Source: Clostridia bacterium
GTDB taxonomy: Bacteria > Bacillota > Clostridia > Peptostreptococcales > Anaerovoracaceae
Direction of reading: 5' to 3'
Assembly (NCBI GenBank): GCA_902363595.1
Contig: CABJAP010000008.1
Coordinates: forward strand, 1-64,000
Length of the DNA: 64,000 nt
The notes under the pieces were generated by a model that was not told the DNA's origin, did no database searches, and saw nothing but the letters and a program-made list of their open reading frames with translations. Each line of letters begins with the position of its first letter. Positions within the stretch are counted from its first letter, which is position 1. Shown here in pieces: positions 14,449 to 23,574 of this stretch. Both the position numbers and the translations under genes were made by a program.

Positions 14449-15528
14449 TTATTCCTCCTCTTCCTCATGTTTCTTATCTAGCAAACCTGCTAATTTACTC
14501 TGTGTAGACGGATACAGATGTGAATAAGTGTTCAACGTGGTTTCCACCTTTTCATGTCCAAGGCGTTCTGCAATCTCCAATGGAGCCACCCCCATATCAA
14601 CCAGCATACTGGCATGGGAATGGCGGAGATCATGAAGTCGTATCCGCTTTACACCAGACCGCTCGATTCCGGTAGCCATACAATGTTCCATATGCGATTT
14701 GGTAAACCGAAAAAGTCTTTCCTTTTTCATAATTCCATACAAATGACTGCAATACTCCCTAAATTCCTCTGCAAGAAAATCCGGCATCGTAATCACACGG
14801 ATACTCTTTGGAGTTTTCGGCTGCGTGATCATATCCTTTCCTTTCAGTCTCTGATAAGATTTATTGATTGATATGGTTTTCTCTTCAAGATTGATGTCAT
14901 TATAAGTAAGTGCAAGCAATTCACCGATACGCATTCCGGTCCAGTACAACAAAAGAAACGCCATTCTTGTCTCCGGCTTATCACTTACTGTTTCCAGAAA
15001 AGCATTGAACTCTTCCTGCATCCAGAAGTCCTTCGGTTCTCCTTTACTCTTGCCAATCGCTCCTGCCTTCCTGCAGGGATTATCCTGCAGGTTATAATAC
15101 CGCATTGCATAATTGAAGATTGCAGTCAGCTGGCAGTTCACTGTTTTCAGATAAGTAGGAGAATATCCTTTTCCATTCTTATCCTTATACGTCAGCAACT
15201 CATTCTGCCATGCACGGACGTCTGCCACCGTAATTTCACTGAGAATCTTCTTTTCAAAATAAGGCTTGATTTTCAGGTCAATAATATATCGCTTCGTGTA
15301 CATAGTGTTTTCTCTGAGACGGACATCCATATCTTTGTAATAAATCTCCAGAAAATTTCCAAATTCAATATCCACACCCTGGCTCTGCTGTTGCAGGAAA
15401 TCTCTTTCCCATTCCTTAGCTTCACCCTTGGTCCTGAATCCTCTTTTCTGTTTTCTTTTCCGATTTCCCTGCCAGTCTTTGTAATAGACCTGTACTTTCC
15501 AGTTTTTTCCTTCTTTGTAAACCCCCAT
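14449..15528 (-). CDS. int: Tyrosine site-specific integrase
   Basis: The N-terminal arm-binding AP2-like domain (about 1-50, VYKEGKNWKVQVYYKDWQG) and SAM-like core-binding domain (about 55-145) precede the catalytic domain. Catalytic residues are Arg200 (TGMRIGELLAL), His299 and Arg302 (HDLRHSHASM), His325 (RLGHEKVETT) and nucleophile Tyr335. All are present, so the enzyme should be active. It lies near the island end abutting guaA, as expected for an element that uses the 3' end of guaA as its target. The C-terminus is a poly-Glu tail. Confidence 0.93.
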   Translation of the reverse strand: MGVYKEGKNWKVQVYYKDWQGNRKRKQKRGFRTKGEAKEWERDFLQQQSQGVDIEFGNFLEIYYKDMDVRLRENTMYTKRYIIDLKIKPYFEKKILSEITVADVRAWQNELLTYKDKNGKGYSPTYLKTVNCQLTAIFNYAMRYYNLQDNPCRKAGAIGKSKGEPKDFWMQEEFNAFLETVSDKPETRMAFLLLYWTGMRIGELLALTYNDINLEEKTISINKSYQRLKGKDMITQPKTPKSIRVITMPDFLAEEFREYCSHLYGIMKKERLFRFTKSHMEHCMATGIERSGVKRIRLHDLRHSHASMLVDMGVAPLEIAERLGHEKVETTLNTYSHLYPSTQSKLAGLLDKKHEEEEE

Positions 15529-15530
15529 TG

Positions 15531-15728
15531 CTAATCCTCGACTTTCATGCCATAAATCTTTTCTGCCAGGAATTTCGTAGAGATTTTTCCAGCTACTACA
15601 ATATAGCCTTTTGCCTTCAATTCTTTGTTGTATTCTCGCATCAGACTATATGCATAAGTTTTTGAAACTCCAAGAATTGCACACACATCATCCACATCCA
15701 TATACATTTTTTCCTGCATCATACTCAT
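15531..15728 (-). CDS. Small HTH protein, excisionase-like (copy 1)
   Basis: A 65-residue protein with a winged/excisionase-type HTH: MYMDVDDVCAILGVSKTYAYSLMREYNKEL, then KGYIVVAGKISTKFLAEKIYG. It is closely related in layout to the next two genes. It lies two bases before int, so an Xis role is likely. Its start overlaps the previous gene's stop (ATGA-type). Confidence 0.7.
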   Translation of the reverse strand: MSMMQEKMYMDVDDVCAILGVSKTYAYSLMREYNKELKAKGYIVVAGKISTKFLAEKIYGMKVED

Positions 15729-15943
15729 ACCGCTTTATCCTCCTTCAAATACTGCTCAACATGTTCCAGACCATAGATCTTGTCCTCTACATAGCGGGTT
15801 GGCACCCGACCGAGAATCACATAATAGTTCTTGCTTGCCAGATCGGCATTCATTCTTTCCACTACCCGGTAAGCAAACGAAACTGATAATCCAAAGAGTT
15901 CTGCAATGTCTTCCACTGATAAATACATTTTTCTCTTACGCAT
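15725..15943 (-). CDS. Small HTH protein, excisionase-like (copy 2)
   Basis: The start ATG at 15943 follows AAAGGAATGGTTTC. The product reads MRKRKMYLSVEDIAELFGLSVSFAYRVVERMN, then GRVPTRYVEDKIYGLE. It has the same HTH-plus-wing architecture as its neighbours (conserved G-x-V/I-[PS]-T-[RK]-[YF]-x-x-x-[KR]-x-Y-G). Overlapping ORFs on both sides imply coupled translation of all three proteins. Confidence 0.7.
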   Translation of the reverse strand: MRKRKMYLSVEDIAELFGLSVSFAYRVVERMNADLASKNYYVILGRVPTRYVEDKIYGLEHVEQYLKEDKAV

Positions 15944-16163
15944 GAAACCATTCCTTTCCCTCTTCCTGTGGAATCTCACAAGTATCTTCTACTCCGTAGA
16001 AACGCTTCACAAAATACTTTGTCGGAACTTTTCCTCTAAGCGTCAGGTAGCCCTGTTCTTCCAGTTCCTTGTTCAGATTTCCGATGATTTCATAAGCCGA
16101 TGTCTGTTTTACTTCCAGAAGTTCACATATATCGGCTGCCTTTAAAAATAATTTATTCTGCAT
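15936..16163 (-). CDS. Small HTH protein, excisionase-like (copy 3)
   Basis: A 75-residue protein: KLFLKAADICELLEVKQTSAYEIIGNLNKELEEQGYL, then GKVPTKYFVKRFYGVED. It is the first gene of the leftward integration module and the third paralog of the HTH set. The extended C-terminus (EIPQEEGKEWFHA) is unique to this copy. It could be the regulator that starts excision, with the other two as Xis; this cannot be settled from sequence. Confidence 0.7.
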   Translation of the reverse strand: MQNKLFLKAADICELLEVKQTSAYEIIGNLNKELEEQGYLTLRGKVPTKYFVKRFYGVEDTCEIPQEEGKEWFHA

Positions 16164-16589
16164 AATCAGTACCTCCTGTGTTTTGAATATTTATCTCTTC
16201 ATATACTCTGTACTGGCAGATGCAAAATCGGACATCATTTTCCGAAATTTATCAAATTTTCTTGTTTTTTAATTCTCCATCAGTGTGATTACTGTGTCAT
16301 GGAGTTTAAGCTCATCGAAAGTAAAGAACCTTTCTGTGGTATCTGTTTTCTAAATGCAGGCAACAAAAAAACAGTCTGCCTTGACGAAAATCACTTCAAT
16401 CAAAACAAACTGTTCTTCATATTTACTCTAATTTTATTTTATGAGAATAACCGATTTCACGAAATTTGCAGGTGAATCTGGAATATAAACAAGAGAAAAA
16501 AATAATTTTTAAACTCCATTTGCACTCCATTTGGTCTTTTCGACACCCCGCAAAGCCTTTATTTATGGGCTTTTCCGCGATTTTTCAAG
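16164..16589. other. Island edge next to guaA, predicted att region
   Basis: No gene was found in these 426 AT-rich bases. They include a direct repeat CTCCATTTG (twice near 16516-16540), possibly an Int arm-site, and an inverted repeat AAAGCC/GGCTTT near 16553-16574 that may serve as the guaA terminator. The guaA 3' end (ending at 16590) is the likely attachment core because integrases of this class target that gene end. The second att copy is outside the window, so the exact core cannot be defined. Confidence 0.5.
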
Positions 16590-18134
16590 CTACTCGAACT
16601 CTATCGTCCCAGGCGGCTTACTAGTGCAATCATAAAACACCCGATTCACATGAGCCACCTCATTGACAATCCGGCTCGTCACCTTCCCCATCACCTCCCA
16701 GGGAATCTGGGCCGCCTCCGCCGTCATAAAGTCAATCGTATTCACAGCACGCAGCGCGATGGCATAATCGTAAGTCCGCTCATCACCCATAACGCCAACC
16801 GACCGCATATTGGTCAGCGCCGCAAAATACTGCCCGATATCGCGAGCGATCCCGGCCGCTGCGATCTCCTCACGGTAGATCGCATCCGCATCCTGCACGA
16901 TCTTCACCTTCTCAGCCGTAACCTCGCCGATAATGCGAATCCCAAGACCCGGCCCCGGGAACGGCTGACGGAACACCAAATGCTCCGGAATTCCCAGCTC
17001 CAGTCCAGCCTTGCGGACCTCATCCTTAAACAGATCCCGCAGAGGCTCGATAATTTCCTTAAAATCCACATAGTCCGGCAGGCCGCCCACATTGTGATGA
17101 GACTTGATGACAGCAGACTCGCCGCCTACGCCGCTTTCCACCACGTCGGGATAAATGGTCCCCTGAACCAAGAAGTCCACTGACCCGATCTTTTTCGCTT
17201 CCTCTTCAAAGACCCGGATAAACTCTTCTCCGATGATTTTCCGTTTCTTCTCCGGCTCCGTTACACCGGCCAGCTTCTCATAAAAGCGCTGCTGGGCATT
17301 GACCCGGATGAAGTTCAGATCATACGGGCCTGACGGGCCGAACACCTCTTCCACTTCGTCGCCCTCATTTTTACGGAGAAGGCCGTGATCCACGAATACA
17401 CAGGTGAGCTGCGATCCGATGGCTTTTGACAGCATAACTGCCGCCACCGAAGAATCTACGCCGCCCGACAGGGCGCAGAGCACACGGCCGGAGCCAACCT
17501 TGGCCCGGATGGCTTCGATGGAAGTTTCCACAAAGGAATCCATTCTCCAGTCGCCTTTGCAGCCACAGACATTATACACAAAATTGGACAGCATCTTTGT
17601 CCCTTCAGCAGTGTGAAGCACTTCCGGATGGAACTGCAATGCATAAAGACCCTTTTCCGGCATTTCCGCTGCCGCCACCGGACAGTCAGGCGTATGGGCT
17701 GTTACAACAAAACCCTGCGCAGCCGACTCAATGTAGTCATTGTGGCTCATCCAGCAAACCGTCTTTTCAGACACATCAGAAAACAGCTTGGACGATTGAT
17801 CCACCGTAACCTCAATTTTTCCGTATTCCCGAACCGGCGCCTTACAAACATGGCCGCCCAAAAGATGCATCATCAGCTGTGAGCCGTAGCAAATGCCCAA
17901 AACGGGAATTCCCAGCTCAAAAAGCTCCTTTGTATAAGTGGGCGAATCCGCTTCGTAAGCGCTGCTTGGACCCCCGGTGAGGATGATCCCTTTGGGGTTC
18001 ATCGCCTTGATTTCTTCAATACCTCTTTTATAAGAATAAATTTCACAGTACACGTTGCATTCACGCACACGCCGGGCGATCAGCTGATTATACTGCCCGC
18101 CGAAATCCATCACAATTATTTTTTCATGCTGCAT
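16590..18134 (-). CDS. guaA: GMP synthase, glutamine-hydrolysing
   Basis: Converts XMP, ATP and glutamine to GMP. The class I glutaminase domain has nucleophile Cys82 (GICYGSQ) with His169 and Glu171 (FHPE). The ATP pyrophosphatase P-loop SGGVDSS is at 223-229, and the dimerization domain ends KPPGTIEFE, the family terminus. Length (514) is normal. It lies 12 bases after guaB in a purine operon. The mobile island abuts its 3' end without altering the reading frame, typical of tRNA-like use of guaA as an integration target. Confidence 0.98.
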   Translation of the reverse strand: MQHEKIIVMDFGGQYNQLIARRVRECNVYCEIYSYKRGIEEIKAMNPKGIILTGGPSSAYEADSPTYTKELFELGIPVLGICYGSQLMMHLLGGHVCKAPVREYGKIEVTVDQSSKLFSDVSEKTVCWMSHNDYIESAAQGFVVTAHTPDCPVAAAEMPEKGLYALQFHPEVLHTAEGTKMLSNFVYNVCGCKGDWRMDSFVETSIEAIRAKVGSGRVLCALSGGVDSSVAAVMLSKAIGSQLTCVFVDHGLLRKNEGDEVEEVFGPSGPYDLNFIRVNAQQRFYEKLAGVTEPEKKRKIIGEEFIRVFEEEAKKIGSVDFLVQGTIYPDVVESGVGGESAVIKSHHNVGGLPDYVDFKEIIEPLRDLFKDEVRKAGLELGIPEHLVFRQPFPGPGLGIRIIGEVTAEKVKIVQDADAIYREEIAAAGIARDIGQYFAALTNMRSVGVMGDERTYDYAIALRAVNTIDFMTAEAAQIPWEVMGKVTSRIVNEVAHVNRVFYDCTSKPPGTIEFE

Positions 18135-18146
18135 GGAATCCTCTCC

Positions 18147-19658
18147 TTATCTCAAGTTGCTGCTGTTTGAAGTATCCTTTAAGATAACGTCGTGTGCTCC
18201 GCCCTCCACAAGGCTGGTAGCGGAAACAATGGTCATCTTGGCCTTCTTCTGCAATTCCGGTATGGTCAAAACGCCGCAGTTGCACATGGTCGATTTCACT
18301 TTCTGCAGGGAATAGCGGACGTTGTCACTCAATGCTCCCGCATAAGGCACGTAGGAATCGACGCCTTCCTCAAAAGAGAGCTTGCTGTCGCCGCCCATAT
18401 CGTAACGCTGCCAGTTACGGGCGCGGTTGGAACCTTCGCCCCAATATTCCTTCACATAGTTGCCGTTGATATTAAGCTTGTTGGTTGGTGATTCATCAAA
18501 TCTGGAGAAGTACCTGCCCAGCATAATAAAATCAGCCCCCATGGCAAGAGCCAGGGTCATGTGATAATCATAAACGATTCCGCCGTCGGAGCAAATGGGA
18601 ATATAAACGCCTGTCTTTTCGTAATATTCGTTTCTGGCCTGAGCCACCTCGATCACTGCACTGGCCTGGCCACGGCCGATGCCCTTCTGCTCTCTGGTGA
18701 TGCAGATGGAGCCGCCGCCGATTCCGATCTTAACAAAATCAGCGCCCGCTTCCGCAAGATAGTTAAAACCTTCCCGGTCAACAACGTTTCCAGCGCCGAT
18801 TTTTACCGAATCGCCGTATTTAGCGCGGACAAAATCCAGCGTATCCTTCTGCCATTCGGAAAAACCTTCGGAAGAGTCGATGCACAGCACATCCGCGCCC
18901 GCCTCAACCAGCGCCGGAATACGTTCCGCATAATCCCTGGTATTCACGCCGGCTCCCACCATATAGCGCTTATGTTCATCCAGCAGTTCATTTGGATACG
19001 CCTTGTGGGTATCATAGTCTTTTCTGAAGACAAAATGAGTCAGTCTCTGATTATCATCGATCACCGGAACCGTATTCAATTTGTTATCCCAAAGAACATC
19101 ATTGGCTTCCGAAAGAGTGGCTCCTTCTTTCACATAAATCAGTTTTTCAAAGGGTGTCATAAATTCTTTAACCTTGGTTTCCAAAGACATTCTGCTGATC
19201 CGGTAATCCCTGCTGGTAACGATGCCCACCAGCTTGCCTTCCGCCGTTCCATCCTCAGTGACAGCCGTTGTGGAATGGCCTGTCCGCTCTTTCAGCTCCA
19301 GGAGTTCTCCCAAAGTCTGATCAGGACGAATGTTGGCGTCGCTGGTCACAAATCCGGCTTTATGGCTCTTTACCCGGCGAATCATCGCTGCCTGGTTCTC
19401 AATGGTCTGTGATCCAAAGATAAAAGAAATCCCGCCTTCTTTTGCCAGCGCAACGGCCAGCTTATCGTCGGATACCGCCTGCATGATCGCGGAAACAAGA
19501 GGAATTTTCATCTTAATGGAAGATTCCTCACCTTTTTTAAATTTAACGACCGGGGTGGCAAGGTTGACATTATCAACCCTGCATTCCTTTGAGGAATAGC
19601 CCGGTACCAGTAAATACTCGCTGAATGTCCTTGATGGTTCATTGAAATATACTGCCAT
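18147..19658 (-). CDS. guaB: IMP dehydrogenase
   Basis: NAD-dependent oxidation of IMP to XMP. The ATG at 19658 follows GGAGGGTAAA; upstream in-frame ATGs to 19781 overlap the vanY gene. Two CBS domains (about 100-220) are inserted in the barrel. The catalytic loop [20 protein letters not shown] puts the nucleophile at Cys319. The IGGGS in place of the usual IGPGS, the ~503-residue length and the long C-terminal loop are features of the long IMPDH variant. It is followed directly by guaA. Confidence 0.97.
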   Translation of the reverse strand: MAVYFNEPSRTFSEYLLVPGYSSKECRVDNVNLATPVVKFKKGEESSIKMKIPLVSAIMQAVSDDKLAVALAKEGGISFIFGSQTIENQAAMIRRVKSHKAGFVTSDANIRPDQTLGELLELKERTGHSTTAVTEDGTAEGKLVGIVTSRDYRISRMSLETKVKEFMTPFEKLIYVKEGATLSEANDVLWDNKLNTVPVIDDNQRLTHFVFRKDYDTHKAYPNELLDEHKRYMVGAGVNTRDYAERIPALVEAGADVLCIDSSEGFSEWQKDTLDFVRAKYGDSVKIGAGNVVDREGFNYLAEAGADFVKIGIGGGSICITREQKGIGRGQASAVIEVAQARNEYYEKTGVYIPICSDGGIVYDYHMTLALAMGADFIMLGRYFSRFDESPTNKLNINGNYVKEYWGEGSNRARNWQRYDMGGDSKLSFEEGVDSYVPYAGALSDNVRYSLQKVKSTMCNCGVLTIPELQKKAKMTIVSATSLVEGGAHDVILKDTSNSSNLR

Positions 19659-19680
19659 TTTACCCTCCTTTAAAACATCT

Positions 19681-20436
19681 TTATACTTCTCCCAAATACT
19701 CTTCGAGAGTGATTTTTTGTTCATAAATTTCTTTCGCAGCATCCTTTCCCACATAGCGGATGTGCCAGGGTTCATATTCATACCCCGTAATATCTTCTTT
19801 CCCTTTTAAATAGCGGATAATAAATCCGTATTTGTGGGCATTTTTAGCCAGCCATTCTCCTTCATCCGTATTGCCGTAAGCCTGCACCAGATTATAATTC
19901 ACTGAAGGCGACGATACATCTGCACAAAGGCCGCTTTGATGTTCGCTGTATCCCGGCTTTGCGCTGTATTGCTCGGCTGCGTACTTGCCATCCTTGCCCA
20001 CGTATTTCTCGTAGAGCACTTTCTGGTAAGCGTACGGCCGAAATCCGCTGGTAAGCTTGATGGTATGCCCCTGTTTATCAGCTGCTTTTGCCAAATCATT
20101 AAAAGCGGACGCTACCGTTTTTCGCAGCTTTTGATATTCCGATTCCCGGGATGAAACCTTGTACTTTACTTTCTTAAGGTCCCCCGGTTCATAATCTTTT
20201 CCAAGCCCATGGCTCTTATTGACAAGAATCAGATATTCCGAAGACTTGTCCACTGCCGGAGGCTGAGTCTGAATCGCGGCTTCAGTTGCCGGAACCGTCG
20301 CGTTTACCTGCGTGTCACCCTCCCCTACGTCCTGGTGAACATAAGGCGCCAGCAGAAAATAGAATCCGGAAAATACCAGCAGCATTAGTATGGCAACAGC
20401 TAGCCTGAGCGTAGGTTTTTTCCTATTCTTCACCAT
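19681..20436 (-). CDS. D-alanyl-D-alanine carboxypeptidase, M15B family (VanY-like)
   Basis: A single N-terminal membrane helix (about 10-30) anchors an extracytoplasmic domain. The zinc peptidase motif [10 protein letters not shown] gives ligands His166 and Asp173, and EPWH gives catalytic Glu222 and ligand His225. It trims the terminal D-Ala from peptidoglycan stem peptides. There are no vanA/B/S/R genes nearby, so it is cell-wall housekeeping rather than glycopeptide resistance. Its stop is 22 bases from the guaB start, so the purine genes may be co-transcribed. Confidence 0.9.
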   Translation of the reverse strand: MVKNRKKPTLRLAVAILMLLVFSGFYFLLAPYVHQDVGEGDTQVNATVPATEAAIQTQPPAVDKSSEYLILVNKSHGLGKDYEPGDLKKVKYKVSSRESEYQKLRKTVASAFNDLAKAADKQGHTIKLTSGFRPYAYQKVLYEKYVGKDGKYAAEQYSAKPGYSEHQSGLCADVSSPSVNYNLVQAYGNTDEGEWLAKNAHKYGFIIRYLKGKEDITGYEYEPWHIRYVGKDAAKEIYEQKITLEEYLGEV

Positions 20437-20453
20437 TTGTTTCCCCTTTTTCT

Positions 20454-20571
20454 TATAATACAGGAACTATCGATTGCGCAGCATTTCCTGTATTTCAAAA
20501 AAGTTTACCTTGTGAAAGTGAGCGCAAAGCGCGAATAACGTTTCCAAAGAAAACTTTTTTTATTCAAAACT
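20454..20571 (+). repeat. Structured dispersed repeat, copy A
   Basis: About 107 bases match copy B (54018-54126, opposite strand) at roughly 95%. Two stems are visible: ATACAGGAA/TTCCTGTAT around an 18-base loop, then a larger one closed by AAAAAAGTTT/AAACTTTTTT with an inner GCGC-AAA-GCGC hairpin. It contains no ORF. It lies between divergently transcribed genes, so it is not simply a terminator. Confidence 0.75.
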
Positions 20572-20679
20572 ATATTAACATATTTTATAATAAAAAACCC
20601 TCTTTTACAAATAAATTTTCCGCATTTCTCCTTGTTCCGCATTACGAAACCACCTGTCTGCATAATAAAACACACGGCG

Positions 20680-20708
20680 TTGACTAGCTGAATTTTCGGA
20701 CTTATTAT
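20680..20708 (+). promoter_or_regulatory. Promoter of the FIST gene
   Basis: TTGACT (20680-20685) and TATTAT (20703-20708) are 17 bases apart, upstream of the 20771 ATG and its TAAGGAGG ribosome site. Confidence 0.7.
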
Positions 20709-20770
20709 GGGTGTTGAAAAGGGGTTAAGAAAAAATATATTGAGATAAGTCTTATAAGGAGGTACGAATT

Positions 20771-21937
20771 ATGTTAAAGGTAAAAACAGGCGCAAGCGTA
20801 AACACCAATGCGGCGGCGGCCGGGAAAGAAGCTGCCTTACAAGTAAAAGAAAATGCAGCTGATATGAAAATGGCTTTCGTATACAGCGGGGTGCAGTATG
20901 ATCAGAAGGAACTGCTGGCCGCCATTGCAGCCGAGCTTCCAGGTGTGCCATTGATCGGCAACACATCCTTTACAGGTGTCATCACCCAGGACGGATTTAT
21001 CTCCGGTGAAGATGGATTTGTAGGCATCATGGCCATGTCTGACGAGGCGTTGAAGGTCGGCGTAGCCGGAATGGCCAAGGAAGGCACTGCAAGAGAAACC
21101 GGTAAAAAAGTTGCCGAAATGGCCTTGAAAAACGCAGGAACGGATGCTGCGCCCGACTACTTTTATATGACAGCGCCTCCGGGAGAAGAGGAATTCTATC
21201 TGAAAGGAATCACAGAAGTAATCGGCCGGGTTCCCTTCTTCGGCGGCAGCGCTGCTGACAATGCCATAGCCGGTGAATGGCTGCTTTACACCGATCAGAT
21301 GGTGACAGCCGATGGACTTGGCGTCGCATTCTTCTACACAGATAAACCTTTTGCCAACAAATATACCGGAGCCTATGGTGAAACCGACAAAATGGGCATT
21401 ATTACAAAGGTCGCCCAAAACCGGACCCTGCAGGAAATCGATGGAATTCCCGCTCTGGAAAAATATCGTCAGTGGACCGGAGCCTCAAAGGAACAGGTCA
21501 CAGAAGGCAATTTGCTCGCCTACAGTATCACCAATCCGCTGGGCGTGAAAGACCGCATGGGTGATCTGATCGCAATTCGCCACCCGATGAACGGTAATGC
21601 CGATGATTCCATCAACGTGGGCAACAACCTGGCTGTTGGAACGGCGGTCATTCTCATGGAAGGAAGTGTCGACGGCCTGATTTCTTCGGTAGGCAAGACG
21701 CTGGAAGATTTGAAAGCAAGAATGAATGGCGAAATCGGCGGACTGCACCTGGTACACTGCGGCGGCAGGAGAGCCGGTATTGACAACCGGATTGACGAAG
21801 TTACCGCACAAGTGAAAAAAGCGGTGGGAGATATTCCATTCATCATGGAGTTCACCTTCGGGGAATACGGATATGAAGATGACGGATGCAACACCTGCGG
21901 CGGTCTGATGTTGTCCTTCACCGCATTTGGAAAATAG
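20771..21937 (+). CDS. FIST-domain sensory protein
   Basis: Full-length FIST architecture: the N-terminal FIST domain (about 30-200) shows FVYSGVQYDQKELLAAI, then GVPLIGNTSFTGVI. The C-terminal FIST_C domain (about 220-370) ends GCNTCGGLMLSFTAFGK, the usual ending. FIST domains are proposed to bind small ligands such as amino acids and are normally joined to or paired with signalling proteins. Here no kinase or chemoreceptor is fused and the next gene is an aldehyde dehydrogenase, so its role is unclear. It may sense a metabolite of that pathway. No signal peptide. Confidence 0.9.
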   Translation: MLKVKTGASVNTNAAAAGKEAALQVKENAADMKMAFVYSGVQYDQKELLAAIAAELPGVPLIGNTSFTGVITQDGFISGEDGFVGIMAMSDEALKVGVAGMAKEGTARETGKKVAEMALKNAGTDAAPDYFYMTAPPGEEEFYLKGITEVIGRVPFFGGSAADNAIAGEWLLYTDQMVTADGLGVAFFYTDKPFANKYTGAYGETDKMGIITKVAQNRTLQEIDGIPALEKYRQWTGASKEQVTEGNLLAYSITNPLGVKDRMGDLIAIRHPMNGNADDSINVGNNLAVGTAVILMEGSVDGLISSVGKTLEDLKARMNGEIGGLHLVHCGGRRAGIDNRIDEVTAQVKKAVGDIPFIMEFTFGEYGYEDDGCNTCGGLMLSFTAFGK

Positions 21938-21985
21938 ATTACATACATAAAGAAGGGATTGTTCAGAAGAAAGGAGATTATCACT

Positions 21986-23419
21986 ATGAAAATGATTATT
22001 AATGGAAAAAAGGTTGACAGTGTGAGCGGAGAAACCTTTGACGTGCTGGCGCCGGCCACCGGAGAAGTGATCGAATCCGTGCCCAAAGCAACTGCTGAAG
22101 ATATTGAAAAGGCCATCGACGCAGCGGAAGCCGGCCAAAAAATATGGGCGGAAGTGCCCGTCTGCGAAAAAGCCGAGGTCCTTTATCGGTTCCTGGATAT
22201 CGTGGAAGAAAATAAGGAAAGCCTGGCCCAGTTGTTGTCCGCTGAAAACGGTAAACCAATCACAGAAGCCAGGGCGGAAATCGGAAACATCAAGATCGGC
22301 TTTTCCGGTTTTATCGAGCATGCAAAGCACTATTACGGCGCTATTATCCCTCCGGGTACGGAAGCCGGGCAGGCAGCCAACCTGCAGCTGGTAACCAGAG
22401 AACCCATCGGGATTGTGGCCTGCATCATACCATTCAACTTCCCGTGCGACTTATATGATCAGAAGGTTGCGCCGGCCTTGATGATGGGGAATGCTGCCAT
22501 CGTGCTGCCATCATCCGATAATCCGTTGACCCTGATGCGCCTCACCGAGATGCTGGTTGAGGCCGGCGTACCAAACGGAGTCATCCAGTGTCTCACTGCT
22601 CCCGGCGCTGTGAAAAGTGCGGCTGTAGCTGATCCCAGAGTCCATCTGGTCACCTTAACCGGAAGCACGGAAGTGGGAATCGATACCGCTCAGATTGCTG
22701 CTAAGAACTTGACCCATACAGCCCTTGAACTGGGGGGCAATGACGCCTTTATCGTATTGGAAGACGGTGACGTGGATTTGGCTGTAGAAGAAATGATCTG
22801 GGGCCGGATGTACAATACCGGACAGGTCTGCTGCGCCAGCAAGCGTTTTCTGGTCCACAATTCCCTCAAAGACGAATTCGCAGAAAAATGTGTTGCCAGA
22901 ATCAAACAGATGAAAGTAGGTATGCCCAAGGAAGAGAACACCCAGATTGGTTGTCTGATCAGCGAAAAAGCAGCTGTTAAAGTTGAAAAAGAGGTTGAAC
23001 TGACCGTCCAGCAGGGAGGAAAAGTCATCCTGGGAGGAAAAAGAAACGGCGCCTTCTACGAGCCGACCGTTATCGTCGATGTTCCTAAGACCGCAGACGT
23101 TGCCAAGGATATGGAAATTTTCGGCCCGGTCGTTCCTATCATCGGCTTCGATACCGATGAGGAAGCCATCGAAATCGCCAACGCGTCCATCTTTGGATTG
23201 TCAAGCTGCGTCTTCTCCAAAGATCAAAAGCGCGCCTTCAAGGTTGCAAAAGCCATGGAAGCAGGCGGCGCGGTCATCAACGGAGCCAGCTTCTTCAGAG
23301 CCTTTGAAATGCCTTTCGGCGGCTGGAAGCACAGCGGCATCGGTACGGAAGGCGTCATGTCCACCTTCGATGAAATGACCCGCGTCAAAAACATCGTTTT
23401 AAAGAATATTTACGAATAA
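21986..23419 (+). CDS. Aldehyde dehydrogenase family protein
   Basis: An NAD(P)-dependent oxidation of an aldehyde to an acid. The start ATG at 21986 follows AAGGAGATTATCACT. The general base is Glu248 (TALELGGND) and the nucleophile is Cys282 in NTGQVCCASKR. The coenzyme loop reads LTGSTEVG. Length (477) and overall pattern fit the succinate-semialdehyde/glycolaldehyde-like group, but the substrate cannot be assigned. It follows the FIST gene by 48 bases in the same direction and is closed by a strong hairpin terminator. Confidence 0.93.
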   Translation: MKMIINGKKVDSVSGETFDVLAPATGEVIESVPKATAEDIEKAIDAAEAGQKIWAEVPVCEKAEVLYRFLDIVEENKESLAQLLSAENGKPITEARAEIGNIKIGFSGFIEHAKHYYGAIIPPGTEAGQAANLQLVTREPIGIVACIIPFNFPCDLYDQKVAPALMMGNAAIVLPSSDNPLTLMRLTEMLVEAGVPNGVIQCLTAPGAVKSAAVADPRVHLVTLTGSTEVGIDTAQIAAKNLTHTALELGGNDAFIVLEDGDVDLAVEEMIWGRMYNTGQVCCASKRFLVHNSLKDEFAEKCVARIKQMKVGMPKEENTQIGCLISEKAAVKVEKEVELTVQQGGKVILGGKRNGAFYEPTVIVDVPKTADVAKDMEIFGPVVPIIGFDTDEEAIEIANASIFGLSSCVFSKDQKRAFKVAKAMEAGGAVINGASFFRAFEMPFGGWKHSGIGTEGVMSTFDEMTRVKNIVLKNIYE

Positions 23420-23431
23420 TCATACAAAGAG

Positions 23432-23488
23432 AAAAAGGGGCTGTCGCACATTTCAAAATAAGTGATGTGTGGGATCAGCTCCTTTTTC
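23432..23488 (+). terminator. Terminator after the aldehyde dehydrogenase gene
   Basis: AAAAAGGGGCTG and CAGCTCCTTTTT form the outer stem, with an inner CACAT/ATGTG hairpin. The T run on the plus strand closes the FIST-aldehyde dehydrogenase transcript. Confidence 0.8.
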
Positions 23489-23574
23489 GCACAAATTTCG
23501 CAAATTGATGGTTGAAACGTGGAGGCTTCCTAAAAGCTCCGCCTTCGCAGCGGATTAAGTCAGCAGGTTTGCGT

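Larger units (their letters stand above)
20437..20770. other. Intergenic region between divergent vanY and FIST genes
   Basis: These 334 bases hold a structured dispersed repeat (20454-20571) and the FIST gene promoter (20680-20708). AT-rich DNA with no ORF lies between them. Confidence 0.7.

Noticed and set aside
16164..16589. A complete att direct repeat within the window
   Set aside because: No second copy of the guaA 3' end was found between 1 and 16589; the far end of the island is outside the window.
19681..20436. VanY as part of a glycopeptide resistance cluster
   Set aside because: No vanRS, vanH or ligase gene nearby; it is linked to purine genes.
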